64,000 bases of DNA from Elephas maximus indicus (taxonomy: Eukaryota; Chordata; Mammalia; Proboscidea; Elephantidae), in the NCBI RefSeq assembly GCF_024166365.1, contig NC_064823.1, positions 10,472,924 through 10,536,923 on the forward strand, written 5' to 3'. Below, piece by piece: positions 37,472 to 50,124 of this stretch; within the stretch, counting starts at the first letter, position 1; each line of letters starts with the position of its first letter. The position numbers were made by a program, and so were the translations under genes. The notes under the pieces are model-generated. The model was not told where the DNA came from. It did no database searches and saw only the letters and a list, made by a program, of their open reading frames with translations.

Positions 37472-38611
37472 ATGGCTTGGAGACAACAGTCAATATTAAG
37501 TTACATAAAGAAAGAGACCATGATCACCTTAACAAGCTCTCAAAACAAAGAATCAAGGCATCTTCTAGATGAAAGTGCCTTTCTGGAATTACCGGAGACA
37601 GAATACAGAAGATTAATACACAGAACCCATCAAGACATCGGGGAGGAAATCAGGCAAAACACAGAACAAGCCAAAGAACACAAGATAAAGTAGATGAAGA
37701 AATTAAAAGGTTATTCAGGAACGTAATGAAAAATTTAATAAGCTGGAAAAATCCATAGACAGACAGCAATCAGAAATTCAGAAGATTAACAATAAAATTA
37801 CAGAATTAGATAACTCAACAGAAAGTCAGAGGAGCAGAATTGAGTAAGTGGAAGGCAGAAATGGTGAACTTGAAGATAAAGCACTGGGCACCAATATATT
37901 TTTTTAAAAATCAGATAAAAGAATTTAAAAAAAATGAAGAAAGCTTAAGAATCATGTGGGACTCTATCAAGAGAAATAACCTACAAGTGATTGGAGTACC
38001 ACAACAGTGATGGATAACAGAAAATACAGAGGAAATTGTTGAAGATTTGCTGGCAGAAAACTTGCCTGATATCAAGAAAGATCAGAAGATACCTATCCAA
38101 GATGCTCATCGAACTCCACGTAAGGTAGATTTTAAAAGAAAGTCACCAAGACATATTATAATCAAACTTGCCAAAACCACAAATAAAGAGAAAATTTAAA
38201 GAGCAGCTAGGGATGAAAGAAAAGTCACCTACAAAGGACAGCCAATAAGAATAAGCTTGGACTACTCAGCAGAAACCACACATGTGAGAAGGCAACAGGA
38301 TGACTTATATAAATCATTGATGGAAAAAAAGTCAGCCAAGAATGATATATCCAGCAAAACTGTCTCTCGAATATGAAGGTGAATTAGGACATTTCCAGAT
38401 AAATAGAAGTTTAGAGAAATTGAAAAAACCAAACCAAAACTACAAAAACACTAAAGAGAGTTCTATGGTTAGAAAAATCAACAATATCAGGTATCAACCC
38501 AAGACTAGAACACTAGACAGAGCAATCAGATGTCAACCCAGACAGGGGACTCACAAAAATAAATCAAGGAAAAAAAGCTCAAAACAGGGAAACAGTGATA
38601 TTATTAGGTAA
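37472..38611 (+). pseudogene. L1 ORF1 remnant
   Basis: L1 ORF1 encodes an RNA-binding chaperone (coiled coil, RRM, C-terminal domain) that packages the L1 transcript. Here the first 73 codons are open (37472-37693); the coiled-coil-like middle is out of frame with several stops. The stretch near 37980-38340 ('gattggagtaccac' then 'cttgccaaaaccacaaat') is the RRM/CTD region, and the C-terminal part is readable at 38342-38611. Assignment rests on position between the L1 5' UTR and ORF2 and on general resemblance. No function expected. Confidence 0.7.
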
Positions 38612-40583
38612 CATAAGACAACATTAAAACAATAAAAAGGGACTAAGAAATGTAGTCATATATCTTTCATATGGAGAGGAAGACAAAGAGTTACAAAAAA
38701 TTAAACTTAGGTTTAAATTTAGAAAAATTGGGGTTAATAGTAAGGTAACCACAAAGGAGATAAATACTATCATGCACATCAAAATAAAACACAAGAAAAA
38801 AATAGAGACTCAGTAGAAATAAAATCAACAATGAAAATAAGGAAAACACAATGTATGAAGATAAGCTACCCAGCACAAAAAATTAAGTGGGAAAAAGAAA
38901 CTGTCAACACCACACACAAAAAAGACATCAAAATGATAGAACTAAATTCATACCTATCCATAATTATGCTGACTGTAAACGGACTAAATGCACCAATTAA
39001 GAGACAGAGAGCAGCAGAATGGACTAAAAAAATGATGTGTCTATATGCTGCCTACAAGAGACACACCTTAGACTTACACAGATGAACTAAAACTCAAAAA
39101 AGGAAAAAATATATATCAAGCAAACAACAATCACAAAAGAGCAGGAGTGAGAATATTAATTCCTGACAAAATAGACTTTAAAGTTAAATCCATATAATGG
39201 ATAAGGAAGGACACTCTTTAATGATTAAAGGGACAATATACCAAGAGGTTATAACCATATTAAATATTTATACATGCAATGACAGGGCTGCAAGATACAT
39301 AAAACAAACTCTATCAGCATTGAAAAGTGAGATAGACAGAACCACAATTATAGTAGGAGACTTCAACACACTACGTCAGTGTGAGGACAGGACATCCAAA
39401 AAGAAACTTAAAAAAGACACGGAAGATCTAAATGACACAATCAACCAACTTGACCTCAGACATATACAGAATACTTTACCCAATAGCACCCAAGTACACT
39501 GTCTATACTAGTGCGCATGGAACATTATCTAGAATAGACCGCATATTACGTCATAAACCAAGTCTTGTTGTTGTTCTTGTAAGGTGCCATCGAGTCCGTT
39601 CTGACTCATAGCAACCTTATGCACAACAGAACAAAACACTGCCCAGTCCTGCTCCATCCTTACAATCGTTGTTATGCTTGAGCTCATTGTTGCAGCCACT
39701 GTGTCAATCCACCTCGTTGAGGGTCTTCCTCTTTTCCGCTGACCCTGTACTCTGCCAAGCATGATGTCCTTCTCCACAGACTGATCCCTCCTGACAACAT
39801 GTCCAAAGTATGTAAGATGTAGTCTCGCCCTCCTTGCCTCTGGGGAGCATTCTGGCTGCACTTCTTCCAAGACAGATTTGTTCATTCTTTTGGCAGTCCG
39901 TGGTATATTCAATATTCATCGCTGACACCACAATTCTGAGGCATCAACTCTTCTTAGGTCTTCCTTATTCACTGTCCAGCTTTCACATTCGTATGATGTG
40001 ATTGAAAATACTATGGCTTGGGTCAGGCACATCTTAGTCTTTAGGGTGACATCTTTGCTCATCAACATTTTGCAGCAGATTTGCCCAATGCAATGCCTCT
40101 TTTGATTTCTTGACTGCTGCTTCCATAGCTGTTGATTGTGGATCCAAGTAAAATGAAATCCTTGACAACTTCAATCTTTTCTCTGTTTATCATGATGTTG
40201 GTCATTGGTCCAGTTGTGAGGATTTTTGTTTCCTTTAAGTTGAGGTGCAATCCATACTGAAGGCTATGGTCTTTGATCTTCATTAGTAAGTACTTCAAGT
40301 CCTCTTCACTTTCAGCAAGCAAGGTCGTGTCATCTGCATAACACAGGTTGTTAATGAGTCTTTCTCCAATCCCGATGCCCTGTTCTTCTTCATGTAGTCC
40401 AGCTTCTCATATTATTTGTTCAGCATGCAGATTAAGTAGGTGTGGTGAAAGAATACAACCCTGACGCACACCTTTCCTGACTTTAAACCAATCAGTATCC
40501 CCTTGTTCTTTCCAAACAACTGCCTCTTGATCTATGTAAAGGTTCCTCATAAGCACAATTAAGTGTTCTGGAATTCCCATTCT

Positions 40584-41450
40584 TTACAGTGTTATCCATA
40601 GTTTGTTATGATCCACACAATCGAATGCCTTTGCATAGTCAATAAAACACAGGTAAACATCCTTCTGGTATTCTCTGCTTTCAGCCAGGATCCATCTGAC
40701 ATCAGCAATGATATCCCTGGTTCCCCATCCTCTTCTGAAACCGCCCTGAATTTCTGGCAGTTCCCTGTCAATATACCGCTGCAGCCATTTTTGAAAGATC
40801 TTCAGCAAAATTTTGCTTGCATATGATATTAATGATATTGTTCTATAATTTCCACATTTGGCTGGATCACCTTTCTTGGGAATAGGCATAAATATGGATC
40901 TCTTCCAGTCAGTTGGCCAGGAAGCTGTCTTCCACATTTCTTGGCATAGAAAAGTGAGCACCTCCAGCGCTGCAGCTGTTTGTTGAAACATCTCAGTTGA
41001 TATTCCATCAATTCCTGGAGCCTTGTTTTTCGCCAATGCCTTCAGAGCAGCTTGGACTTCTTCCTTCAGTACCATCGGTTCCTGATCATATGCCACCTCT
41101 TGAAATAGTTGAATATCGACTAATTCTTCTTGGTATAATGACTCTGTGTATTCTTTCCATCTTCTTTTGGTGCTTCCAGCATCGTTTAATATTTTCCCCA
41201 TGGAATCCTTCACTATTGCAACTTGAGGCTTGAATTTTTTCTTCAGTTCTTTCAGCTTGAGGAACGCCGAGTGTGTTCTTCCCCTTTGGTTTTCCATCTC
41301 CAGCTCTTTGCACGTGTAATTATAGTACTTTACTTTGTCTTCTCGAGAGGCCCTTTGAAATCTTCTCTTCAGTTCTTTTACTTCATCAATTCTTCCTTTT
41401 ACTTTAGCTGCTCGATGCTCAAGAGCAAGTTTCAGAGTCTTCTCTGACAT
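40584..41450 (-). pseudogene. RTE reverse transcriptase, N-terminal two thirds
   Basis: A 288-codon minus-strand frame starting MSEKTLKLALEHRAAK. It holds the linker, then RT blocks ALKALAKNKAPGIDGI, WKRSIFMPIPKKGD, NYRTISLIS, QGGFRRGWGTRDI and the catalytic motif A FIDYAKAFDCVDH near the end, stopping after NKLWITL. Motif C lies further on in a separate frame (DNA for YADDT just upstream of 40322, followed by LAESEEDLKYLLMKIKDHSL in 40062-40322). Its C-terminal region is at 39529-39931. The interruption makes the enzyme non-functional. Confidence 0.88.
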
Positions 41451-41883
41451 CCATCTTGGTCTTTTCTTTCCTGTCTTTTCAGTGACCTCTTGCTTTCTTC
41501 ATGGATGATGTCCTTGATGTCATTCCACAACTCGTCTGGTCTTCAGTCACTAGTCTTCAATGCATCAAATCCGTTCTTGAGATGGCCTCTACATTCAGGT
41601 GGAACATACTCAAGGTCGTAGTTTGGCTCTCGTGGACTTGCTCTGATTTTCTTCAGTTTCAGCTTGAACTTGCATAGGAGCACTTGATGGTCTGTTCCAC
41701 AGTCGGCCTCGGCCTTGTTCTGACTGATGATATTTAGCTTTTCCATCATCTCTTTCCACAGAGGTAGTCAAATTGATTTCTGTGTGTTCCATCTGGTGAG
41801 GGCCTTGTGTATAGTCGCAGTTTATGTTTGTGAAAGAAGGTATTTGCAATTAAGAACTCGTTGGTCTTGCAAAATTCTATCAT

Positions 41884-42210
41884 TCAATCTCTGGCATTGT
41901 TTCCATCACCAAGGCCATATTTTCCAACTACTGATCCTTCTTTGTTTCCAACTTTCACATTCCAATCACCAGTAATTATCAATGCATCTTGATTGCATGT
42001 TCGATCAATTTCAGACTGCAGCAGCTGATAAAAATCTTCTATTTCTTCATCTTTGGCCCTAGTGGTTGGTGCGTAAATTTGAATAATAGTCGTATTAACT
42101 TGTCTTCCTTGTGGGCGTATGGATATTATCCTGTCACTGACAGCGTTGTACTTCAGGATAGATGTTGAAACGTTCTTTTCGACAACGAATGCAACACCAT
42201 TCCTCTTCAA
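41884..42210 (-). pseudogene. RTE endonuclease domain fragment
   Basis: A 108-codon minus-strand frame with IIQIYAPTTRAKDEE and IITGDWNVKVGNKEG, the APE-type endonuclease blocks (GDxN motif) of non-LTR elements. In its element the domain would nick target DNA to prime reverse transcription. It ends at a TGA exactly where the family reads arginine (RD-stop-MIEF against D-R-MIEF), consistent with CGA to TGA decay at a methylated CpG. Confidence 0.85.
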
Positions 42211-45200
42211 GTTGTCATTTCCAGCATAGTAGACTATATGATTGTCTGATTCAAAATGGCCAACACCAGTCCATTTCAGCTCACTATTGCCTCGAATATC
42301 GATTTTTGATGATTTCCAATTTTCCTAGATTCATACTTCATACATTCCAGGTTCCGATTATCAATGGATGTTTGCAGCTGTTTCTTCTCATTTTGAGTCA
42401 TGCCACATCAGCAAATGAAGGTCCTGAAATCTTTACTCCATCCACGTCATTAAAGTTGAGTCTACTTTGAGGAGGCGGCTCTTCCCCAGTCGTCTTTTGA
42501 GTGCCTTCGAACCTGGGGTGCTCATCTTCCAGCAATATATCAGACAATGTTCTGCGGCTATTCATAAGGTTTTCACTGGCTAATGCTTTTCAGAAGTAGA
42601 CTGCCAGGTCCTTCTTCCTAGTCTGTCTTAGTCTGGAAGCTCAGCTGAAACCTGTCCTCCATGGGTGACCCTGCTGGTATCTGAATACCAGTGGCATAGC
42701 TTCCAGCATCACAGCAACATACAAGCTCCCACAGTACGACAAACTGACAGACACGTGGGCAAAGCAAGTCTTAGCAGGATCCAAAACGCTGAAATATTAC
42801 CAAGTATCTTCTCTGACCATAAGGCCATAAAAGTGGAAATCAACAGAAGAAGCAGAGAAAAGAAATCAAACACTTGGAAACTGAACAATACCCTGCTCAA
42901 AAAAGACTGAGTTATAGAAGACATTAAGGACAGAATAAAGAAATTCATAGAATCCAATGAGAATGAAAACACTTTCTATCAGAACCTTTGGGACACAGCA
43001 AAAGCGGTGCTCAGAGGCCAATTTATAACAATAAATGCACACATCCCAAAAGAAGAAAGGACCAAAATAAAGGAATTACCCCTACAACTTGAACAGATAG
43101 AAAGAGTGCAACAAAAGAAACTCTCAGGCACCAGAAGAAAGCAAATAATAAAAATCAGAGCAGAATTAAATGAAACAGAATACAGAAAAACGATTGAAAG
43201 AATTAAAAAGACCAAAAGCTGTTTCTCTGAAAAAATTAACAAACTTGATAAACCATTGGCCAAACTGACGAAAGAAAAACAGGAGATGAAGCAAATAACC
43301 CGAATAAGAAGTGAGATGGGTGATATTACAGCAGATCCAACTGAAATTAAAAAGGATCATATAAGATTACTATAAAACATTGTACTCTAACAAATTCAAA
43401 AACCTAGAAGAAATGGATGAATTCCCAGAAACATAAGTACATACCTAAACTAACACAAACAGAGGTAGAACAACTAAATAGACCAATAACAAAAGAAGAG
43501 ATTGAAAAGGTAATTATAATTAAAAAAAAAAAAACTCCTAACAACAACAAAAAAAAAAAAGCTCTGGCCTGGACAGCTTCAAAGCGGAGCTCCACCAAAC
43601 TTTCAGAGAATTAACACCACTATTACTAAAGGTATTTCAGAGCATAGAAGAGGACGGAATACTCCCAAACTCACTCTATGAAGCCAGCATACCCCTGATA
43701 GGAAAACCAGATAAAGACACCACAGAAAAAGAAAATTACATACCTATATCCCTCATGAATTTAGGCACAAAAATCCTCAACAAAATTCTAGCCAATAGAA
43801 TTCAACAACATATCAAAACATAATTTGCCACGGCCAAGTGGGATTTATACCACATACGCAGGGATGGTTCAACATTAGAAAAACAATTAATGTAATCCAT
43901 CATATAAATAAAACAAAATACAAGAATAACATGATTTTATCAATTGATGCCCAAAAGGCATTTGACAAAGTTCAACACCCATTCGCAATAGAAACTCTCT
44001 GCAAAATAGGAATAGAAGGAATATTCCTCAACATAATAAAGGGCATTTATACAAAGCAAATAGCCAACATCATCCTAAACAGAGAGAACCCGAAAGCATT
44101 CCCCTTGAGATCAGGAGCCAAACAAGCACGCCCTTTATCACTACTTTTATTCAACATAATGCTGGAGGTCCTAGCCAGAGCAATAAGGCTAGATAAAGAA
44201 ATAGAGGGTACCCAGATTGGTAAGGAAGAAGTAAAATTATCTCTGTTTGCAGATGACATGATCTTACACAGAGAAAACCCTAAGGAATCCTCAAGAAAAA
44301 TACTGAAACTAATAGAAGAGTTCAGTAGAATATCAGGATACATGATAAACATACAAAAATCAGTTGGGTTCCTCTACACCAACAAAAAGAACATCAAAGA
44401 GGAAATCACCAAATCAATACCATTTACTGTAGACTCCAAGGAGATAAAATACTTAGGAATAAATCTTACCAGAGATGTAACAGACTTATACAAAGAAAAC
44501 TACACTACACTTCTGCAAGAAACCAAGAGAGACCTACATAAGTGGAAAAACGTATGTTGCTCATGGATAGGAACACTTAACATTGCAAAAATGTTTATTC
44601 TACCAAAAGCAATCTATAGATACAATGCAATTCCAATCCAAATTCCAACGACATTCTTTAATGAGGTGGAGAAACAAATCACCAACTTTATATGGAAGGG
44701 AAAGAGGCCCAGATAGGCAAAGCATTACTGAAGAAGAACAAAGTGGGAGGCCTCCCTCTACCTGATTTTAGAACCTATTATACCACCTGAGTAGTCAAAA
44801 CAGCCTGGTACTGGTACAACAACAGATACATAGACCAATGGAACAGAACTGAGAATCCAGACATAAACCCAGCCACATATGAGCAGTTGATATTTGACAA
44901 AGGCCCCAAATCAGTTAAATGGGGAAAAGACAGTCTTTTTAACAAATGGTGGTGGTATAACTGGATATACACCTGCAAAAAAAATGAAACAAGACCCATA
45001 TCTCACACCATGCACAAAAATGAACTCAAAATGGATCAAAGACCTAAATATAAAATCTAAAATTATAAAGATCATGCAAGAAAAAATAGGGACTTTAGGA
45101 GCCCTAATACATTTTTTTTTTATTACATGGCATAAACAGTATATAAAACATTACCAACAATGCAGATGAAAAACTAGATAACTGGGAGCTCCTAAAAATC

Positions 45201-46019
45201 AAATACCTATGCTTATCCAAAGCCTTCACCAGAAGGGTAAAAAATTACCTACAGACTGGGAAAAAAACTTTTTTCTATGATAATTCTGATCAGTGCCTGA
45301 TCCCTAAAATCTGCATGATACTGCAAAAACTCAACTACAAAAAGACGAATAACCCAGTTAAAAAATGGGCAAAAGATATGAACAGACACTTCCCTAAAGA
45401 AGAGTTTCAGATAGCTAGCAGATACATGAGGAAATGCTCACGATCATTAGCCATTAAAAAAAAAAGAGCAATGCAAATCAAAACTACAATGAGATTCCAT
45501 CTCACTGCAACAAGCCTGGCATTAATCCAAAAAACACAAAATAATAAATTTTGGAGAGGTTGTGGAGAGACTGAAACACTTCTACACTGTTGGTGGGAAT
45601 GTAAAATAGTACAACCACTTTGGAAATCAATCTGGTGCTTCTTTAAAAAGCTAGAAATAGAACTACCATACGATCCAGCAATCTCACTCCTTAGAATATA
45701 TCCTAGAGAATTAAGAGCCTTCACACAAGCAGATATATGGACACCCATGTTCATTGCAGCACTGTTTACAATAGCAAAAAAATGGAAGCAACCAAGGTGT
45801 CCATCAACGGATGAACGGAAAAATAAACTGTGGTACAGTCACACAATGGAATACTATGCATTGATAAAGAACAGTGATGAATCTGTGCAAATTTTCATAA
45901 TATGGAGGAATCTGGAAGGCATTATGCTGAGTGAAATTAGTCAGTTGCAAAAGGACAAATATTGTATAAGACCACTATTATAAGAACTCGAGAAATAGTT
46001 GAAACAGAGAAGAAAATAT

Positions 46020-46240
46020 TCTTTAATGGTTACGGGGGGGGGGGACGGAGAGAGGAAGGGAGAGGGATTTTCAGTAATTAGTAATAAAAAAAAATTAGTA
46101 GATAAGAATTATTTTAGGTGAAGGGAAAGACAACACAATATAGGAGAGGTCAGCACAACAGGACTAAACTAAAAGCAAAGAAGTTTCCTGAATAAACTGA
46201 ACACTTCAAAGGGCAGTGTAGCGGGGGGGGGGGGGGGCGG
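46020..46240 (+). repeat. G-rich tracts in the L1 3' UTR
   Basis: Runs of about 10 G at 46027-46036 and about 15 G at 46222-46237. A polypurine/G-rich segment, able to form G-quadruplexes, is a known property of mammalian L1 3' UTRs. Homopolymer lengths may be affected by sequencing. Confidence 0.75.
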
Positions 46241-47169
46241 GGTGGTTGGGGGCTATGGTTTCGGGGGCATCTAAGTCAATTGGCATAATAAAATCTATTA
46301 AGAAAACATTCTGCATCCAACTTTGGAAAGTGGCTTCCAGGGTCTTAAACGTTATCAAGCAGCCATCTAAAACGCATCAGGTCTCAACCCACATGGAGCA
46401 AAGGAGAATGAAGAACACCAAAGACACAAAGTAATTATGAGCCCAAGAGACAGAAGGGACTACATAAACTAGAGACTACATGAGCCTGAGACCAGAAGAG
46501 CTAGATGGTGCCTGGCTACAATCGATGACTGCCCTGACAGGGAATACAACAGAAAACCCCTGAGGCAGCAGGAAAGCAGTGGGATGCAGACTCTAAATTC
46601 TTGTAATAAGATCAGATTTAATGATCAGACTGAGACTAGAAGGACCCCAGAGGTCATGGTCCCCAGACCTTCTGTTAGCCCAAGACAGGAACCATTCCCA
46701 AAGCTAACTCTTCAGACAGGGATTGGGCTGGACAATGGGATCGAAAAAGATGCTGGTGAAGAATGAGCTTCTTGGATCAAGTAGACACTTGAAACTATGT
46801 TGGCATCTCCAATCTGGAGGGGAGATGAGATGGCGGAGGGGGTCAGAAACTGGCAGAGTGGACACGAAGAGAGAGTGTGGAGTGAAGGAACGGGCTGTCT
46901 CATTAGGGGGAGAGCAATTAGGAGTATAAAGCAAGGTGTAGATAAATTTTTGTATGAGAGACTGACTTGATTTGTAAACTTTCATTCAAAGCACAATAAA
47001 ATTTTTTTTAAAAAATTTGCTTTGAAGGCAGAAATTATAAAACTATAGAAAACTATCTGGTAGACTTATGTGAGTATTTGGAGTTTGCCAGATGCAGCCA
47101 GAATTTGGAACCAAGCAGAAAATCTGTTGCATCATAAAACTTTTTTACTCATTACAGATATGGGGTACA

Positions 47170-47345
47170 GTTGTTGTTGTTGTTAGTTGTCATCAAGTCA
47201 ATTCTAACTCATGGTGACCCCACCTGTTCAAAGTAGAACTGAAGGTAGGCAGGCCTGTCTCTTGAGGCACCTCTGAGTGAGTTTGTACCACCAACCTTTC
47301 TATTAGTAGACCAGTACTTAACCAATTGCACCTCCCAGGGACTCC
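47170..47345 (-). mobile_element. AfroSINE, old copy
   Basis: Antisense SINE starting in a TTG repeat ('gttgttgttgttagttgtca'), then 'caattctaactcatggtgac' and ending 'tgcacctcccagggactcc'. Confidence 0.82.
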
Positions 47346-47515
47346 ATTGGGTGCAGAACCTGTTGTGGTCAAGTTGATTCCAACTCATAGCGACCCTATA
47401 GGACAGAGTACAACTGTCCCATAGGGTTTCCAAGGAGCTGCTGGCTGGTGGATTCAAACTGCTGACTTTTTGGTTAGCAGCCGAGCTCTTAACCACTATG
47501 TCACCAGGGCTCCCC
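47346..47515 (-). mobile_element. AfroSINE, younger, abutting the previous one
   Basis: Antisense SINE 'gtcaagttgattccaactca', 'tagcgaccctataggacaga', ending 'actatgtcaccagggctccc'. It directly follows the older copy in the same orientation. Confidence 0.88.
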
Positions 47516-47701
47516 ATGGGGTTCAAAGAGGGGATAATTATCCACTATAAACAGGTAACAGCCTTCTCACACTTTTCAGTAAGACTACCTTTCAGGGAGA
47601 TATATGAAGGAGCAAAGGAGAAGGAGGAATTAATAACATGTGAGGTGAGGGGTGAATCCCCAAATGAACATGCCAGTGTTATGCCATTTCCTCATAGATC
47701 T

Positions 47702-49603
47702 TTTTTTTTTTTTTTTAACTTGTACTATAGATGAAGATTTACAGAACAAACTAGTTTCTCATCAGTTAGTACACACATTGTTCTACGACGTTGGTTAACA
47801 ACTGCACGACATGTCAATGCTCACCCTTCACAACCCTGGGTTCCCTGTTACCAGCTTTCCTATTTACGCCAGCCTTCCAATCCCTGCTCCAGGGCTGGTG
47901 TGCCCCATTAGTCTTGTTTTATTCCATGAGCCTGTTCAATCTTTGGCTGAAGGTAAGCCTCAGGAGTGACTTCATTACTGAGCTGAAATGGTGCCTGAGG
48001 CCATACTCTCAGGGTTTCTCCAGTCTCTGCCAGGCCAGCAAGCCTGGTCTTCATTTTTGAGTTAGAATTTTGTTCTACCTTTTTCTCCAACTCTGTCCAG
48101 AACCCTCTGTAGTGATCCCTGTCAGAGCAGTCAGTGGTGGTAGCTGGGCACCATCTTATAGTACTGGACTCAGTCTTGTGGAGGCTGTGGTAGATATGTT
48201 CCATTAGTCCTTTGGACTAATCTTTCCCTTGTATCTTCAGTTTTTCTCATTCTGCCTTGTTCCCGAAGGCGTGAGACCAGTGGAGTTTCCTAGAGGGCTA
48301 CTCACACACTTTTAAACCACAGACCCTACTCACCAAATTAGAATGTAGAACATATTCTTTATAAACTATATTGTGCCAACTGAGCTAGATATTCCCCAAG
48401 ATCATGGTTGCCACAGCCCTCAGCCCAGCAACTCTGTCCCTCTGGGAGTTTGGATGTGTCCGTGGAGCCTTCCTGACCTTCTCTTGTACAAGTTGTGCTG
48501 GCTTCCCCAGTATTGTGTACTGTCTTACCCTTCACCAAAGTTTCCACTTACCTATTGTCTATTAAGTGTTTTTCCCTCTCTACAACCAGTTTTACCCCTC
48601 CCCTCCCTCATAACCATCAAAGATTGTTTCTTTTTGTATGTAAACCTTCTTCATGAGTATTTACAGTAGTAATCTCATACAATATTTGCCCTTTTGTGAG
48701 TTACTTATTTAACTCAGCATAATGCACTCCAGGTTCATCCATGTTATGAGATGCTTCATAGATTCATTGTTGTTCTTTATCATTGTGTAATACTCCACTG
48801 TGTGTTTGTACCAGTTTTTTAAATCCATTCTTCTGTTGATGGGCATCTAGGTTTTTTTCATCTTTTTGCTATTGTGAACAATGCTTCAGTGAACACAGGT
48901 TTGTGTATGTCTGTCTGTGTGACCGCTCTTACTTCTCTAGGGTATATTCCTTGTAGTGAGATTGCCGAATTATAAGGTATTTCTATTTCTAGCTTTCTAG
49001 GAAAGTGCCATATCATTTTCCAAAATGGTTGTATAATTTTGCATTCCCACCAGCAGTGCATAAGAGTTCTAATCTCCAACATTGGGAGATTAGATCTCCA
49101 AAGTCTCTCCAACATTTGTTATTTCCTGTTTTATTGATTCATACCAGTAATGCCAGAGTGAAATGGTATCTCATTGTGGTTTTGATTTGCATTTCTCTGA
49201 TGGCTAGAGATAGTGAAGATTTCCTCATGTGTCTGTTGGCCACTTGAATGTCTTCTTTGGTGAAATATCTGTTCATTTCCTTTGCCCATTTTTTTAATTG
49301 GATTATTCATCTTTTTTGTTTTAGAGGTGTTGGATTTTCTTGTAGATTTTAGAGATTAGACCTTTGTCTGATTTGTAATAGCCAAATTTTTTTCCCAGGC
49401 TGCAGATTCCCTTTTTGCTCTTTTGGTGAAGTCTTTTGACAAGCATAAACGTTTAATATTTAGAAGATCCCAGTTATGTAGCTTATCCACTTGAACTTGT
49501 ATTTGTTCATTGTGGTTTCCTGTTAATGTCATGTATCAGGGCCCCTAGCATTGGTCCTATTTTTTCTTCTATGAACTTCATAGTTTTGGGCTTTATATTT
49601 AGG
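47702..49603 (-). mobile_element. L1 LINE, 5'-truncated, antisense
   Basis: Poly(T) at about 47701-47716 (complement of the tail), then the antisense 3' UTR and the end of ORF2; the minus frame 48858-49115 reads [20 protein letters not shown] and AISLQGIYPREVRAVTQTDI, the conserved ORF2 C-terminus. A perfect 13-bp target-site duplication tcctcatagatct lies at 47689-47701 and 49604-49616, fixing a 1902-bp insertion. Confidence 0.92.
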
Positions 49604-49854
49604 TCCTCATAGATCTTAATCCAAAGGCCTTTGGAGGCTGTGGAACCTGGGACACTGTCTTCTAGTAAAGAATGTGCCTGACTAATGCCAAAAGCTTCAG
49701 TGTAGCTGAGTAGTAACTAAAGTGATGAGCAAGAGATCTCTGATCAAAGTGGTCAGTTTCCTACAATAAGTGATCCCTGCTAGAATGACTAGTAATTAGA
49801 TGGGAATCATCCACTAATGAGTATGATAGATCCTCCTTGGCGTGAAGAGTATAT

Positions 49855-50031
49855 AAAAGCCAAAAAAAAAAAAAAAAAGCCCATTGCAGTTGAGTCAATT
49901 CCAACTCTTAGCGACCCTACAGGACAGAGTAGAACTGTCTCCCAGAATTTCCAAGGAGCGCCTGGTGGATTCGAACTGCAGACCTTTTGGTTAGCTGCTA
50001 TAGCACTTAACCACTATGCCATCAGGGTTTC
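49855..50031 (-). mobile_element. AfroSINE with target-site duplication
   Basis: A-rich start (18 A at about 49861-49878), 'cattgcagttgagtcaattc', ending 'actatgccatcagggtttc'. The 12-bp duplication tgaagagtatat is at 49843-49854 and 50032-50043. Confidence 0.92.
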
Positions 50032-50124
50032 TGAAGAGTATATGGTGACCCTCAATCTCTCTTCATCAACTTTAGAGGGAACAGGGCTAACTTTTGCAAT
50101 GACACCCTATCTTTCCTTTAAAAA

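Larger units (their letters stand above)
39567..42760 (-). mobile_element. RTE LINE, essentially full length, antisense in L1
   Basis: Bounded by a 12-bp target-site duplication: aaaccaagtctt at 39555-39566 and aaagcaagtctt at 42761-42772 (one mismatch), inside L1 ORF2. On the minus strand it begins 'gcccacgtgtctgtcagttt' and ends with a short AAC-type repeat tail (gttgttgttcttg on the plus strand). It is 3194 bp, the usual size of RTE/BovB-like elements with a single EN-RT protein. It is the best preserved RTE copy here, but stops break the frame. Confidence 0.93.
38933..45983 (+). pseudogene. L1 ORF2 remnant (endonuclease-RT), split
   Basis: ORF2 supplies the nicking endonuclease and reverse transcriptase for target-primed reverse transcription. 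The start reads MIELNSYLSIIMLTVNGLNA, the conserved L1 endonuclease N-terminus. Endonuclease blocks continue at 39197-39511 (IVGDFNTL at about residues 52-59 of that frame). After the RTE insertion (39567-42760) the frame resumes at 42773. The RT core is open at 43838-44716 (292 codons) with [17 protein letters not shown] (motif A) and [10 protein letters not shown] (motif C, FADD catalytic pair kept). The C-terminal cysteine region is at 45315-45983 ([19 protein letters not shown]). Stops and frameshifts separate these blocks, so the protein cannot be made. Confidence 0.88.
36235..47009 (+). mobile_element. Full-length L1 LINE, interrupted by an RTE
   Basis: Starts 'gaggtgaggccaagatggcg', the usual form of a mammalian L1 5' end, and finishes in AATAAA plus an A-rich tail at about 46995-47009. 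An imperfect target-site duplication is visible: aaaaagaattttgc at 36221-36234 and aaaaaatttgc at 47010-47020. Without the 3194-bp RTE the L1 is about 7.6 kb. Order: 5' UTR about 36235-37470, ORF1 region 37472-38610, ORF2 region 38933-45983, 3' UTR 45984-47009 with G-rich tracts. Both ORFs are broken. Confidence 0.9.

Noticed and set aside
43838..44716. 292-codon RT frame as a working gene
   Set aside because: It is the L1 ORF2 core, cut off from the endonuclease and C-terminal parts by stops, frameshifts and the RTE insertion.
46020..46240. Poly-G runs as a distinct regulatory element
   Set aside because: They fall in the L1 3' UTR, where G-rich tracts are usual.
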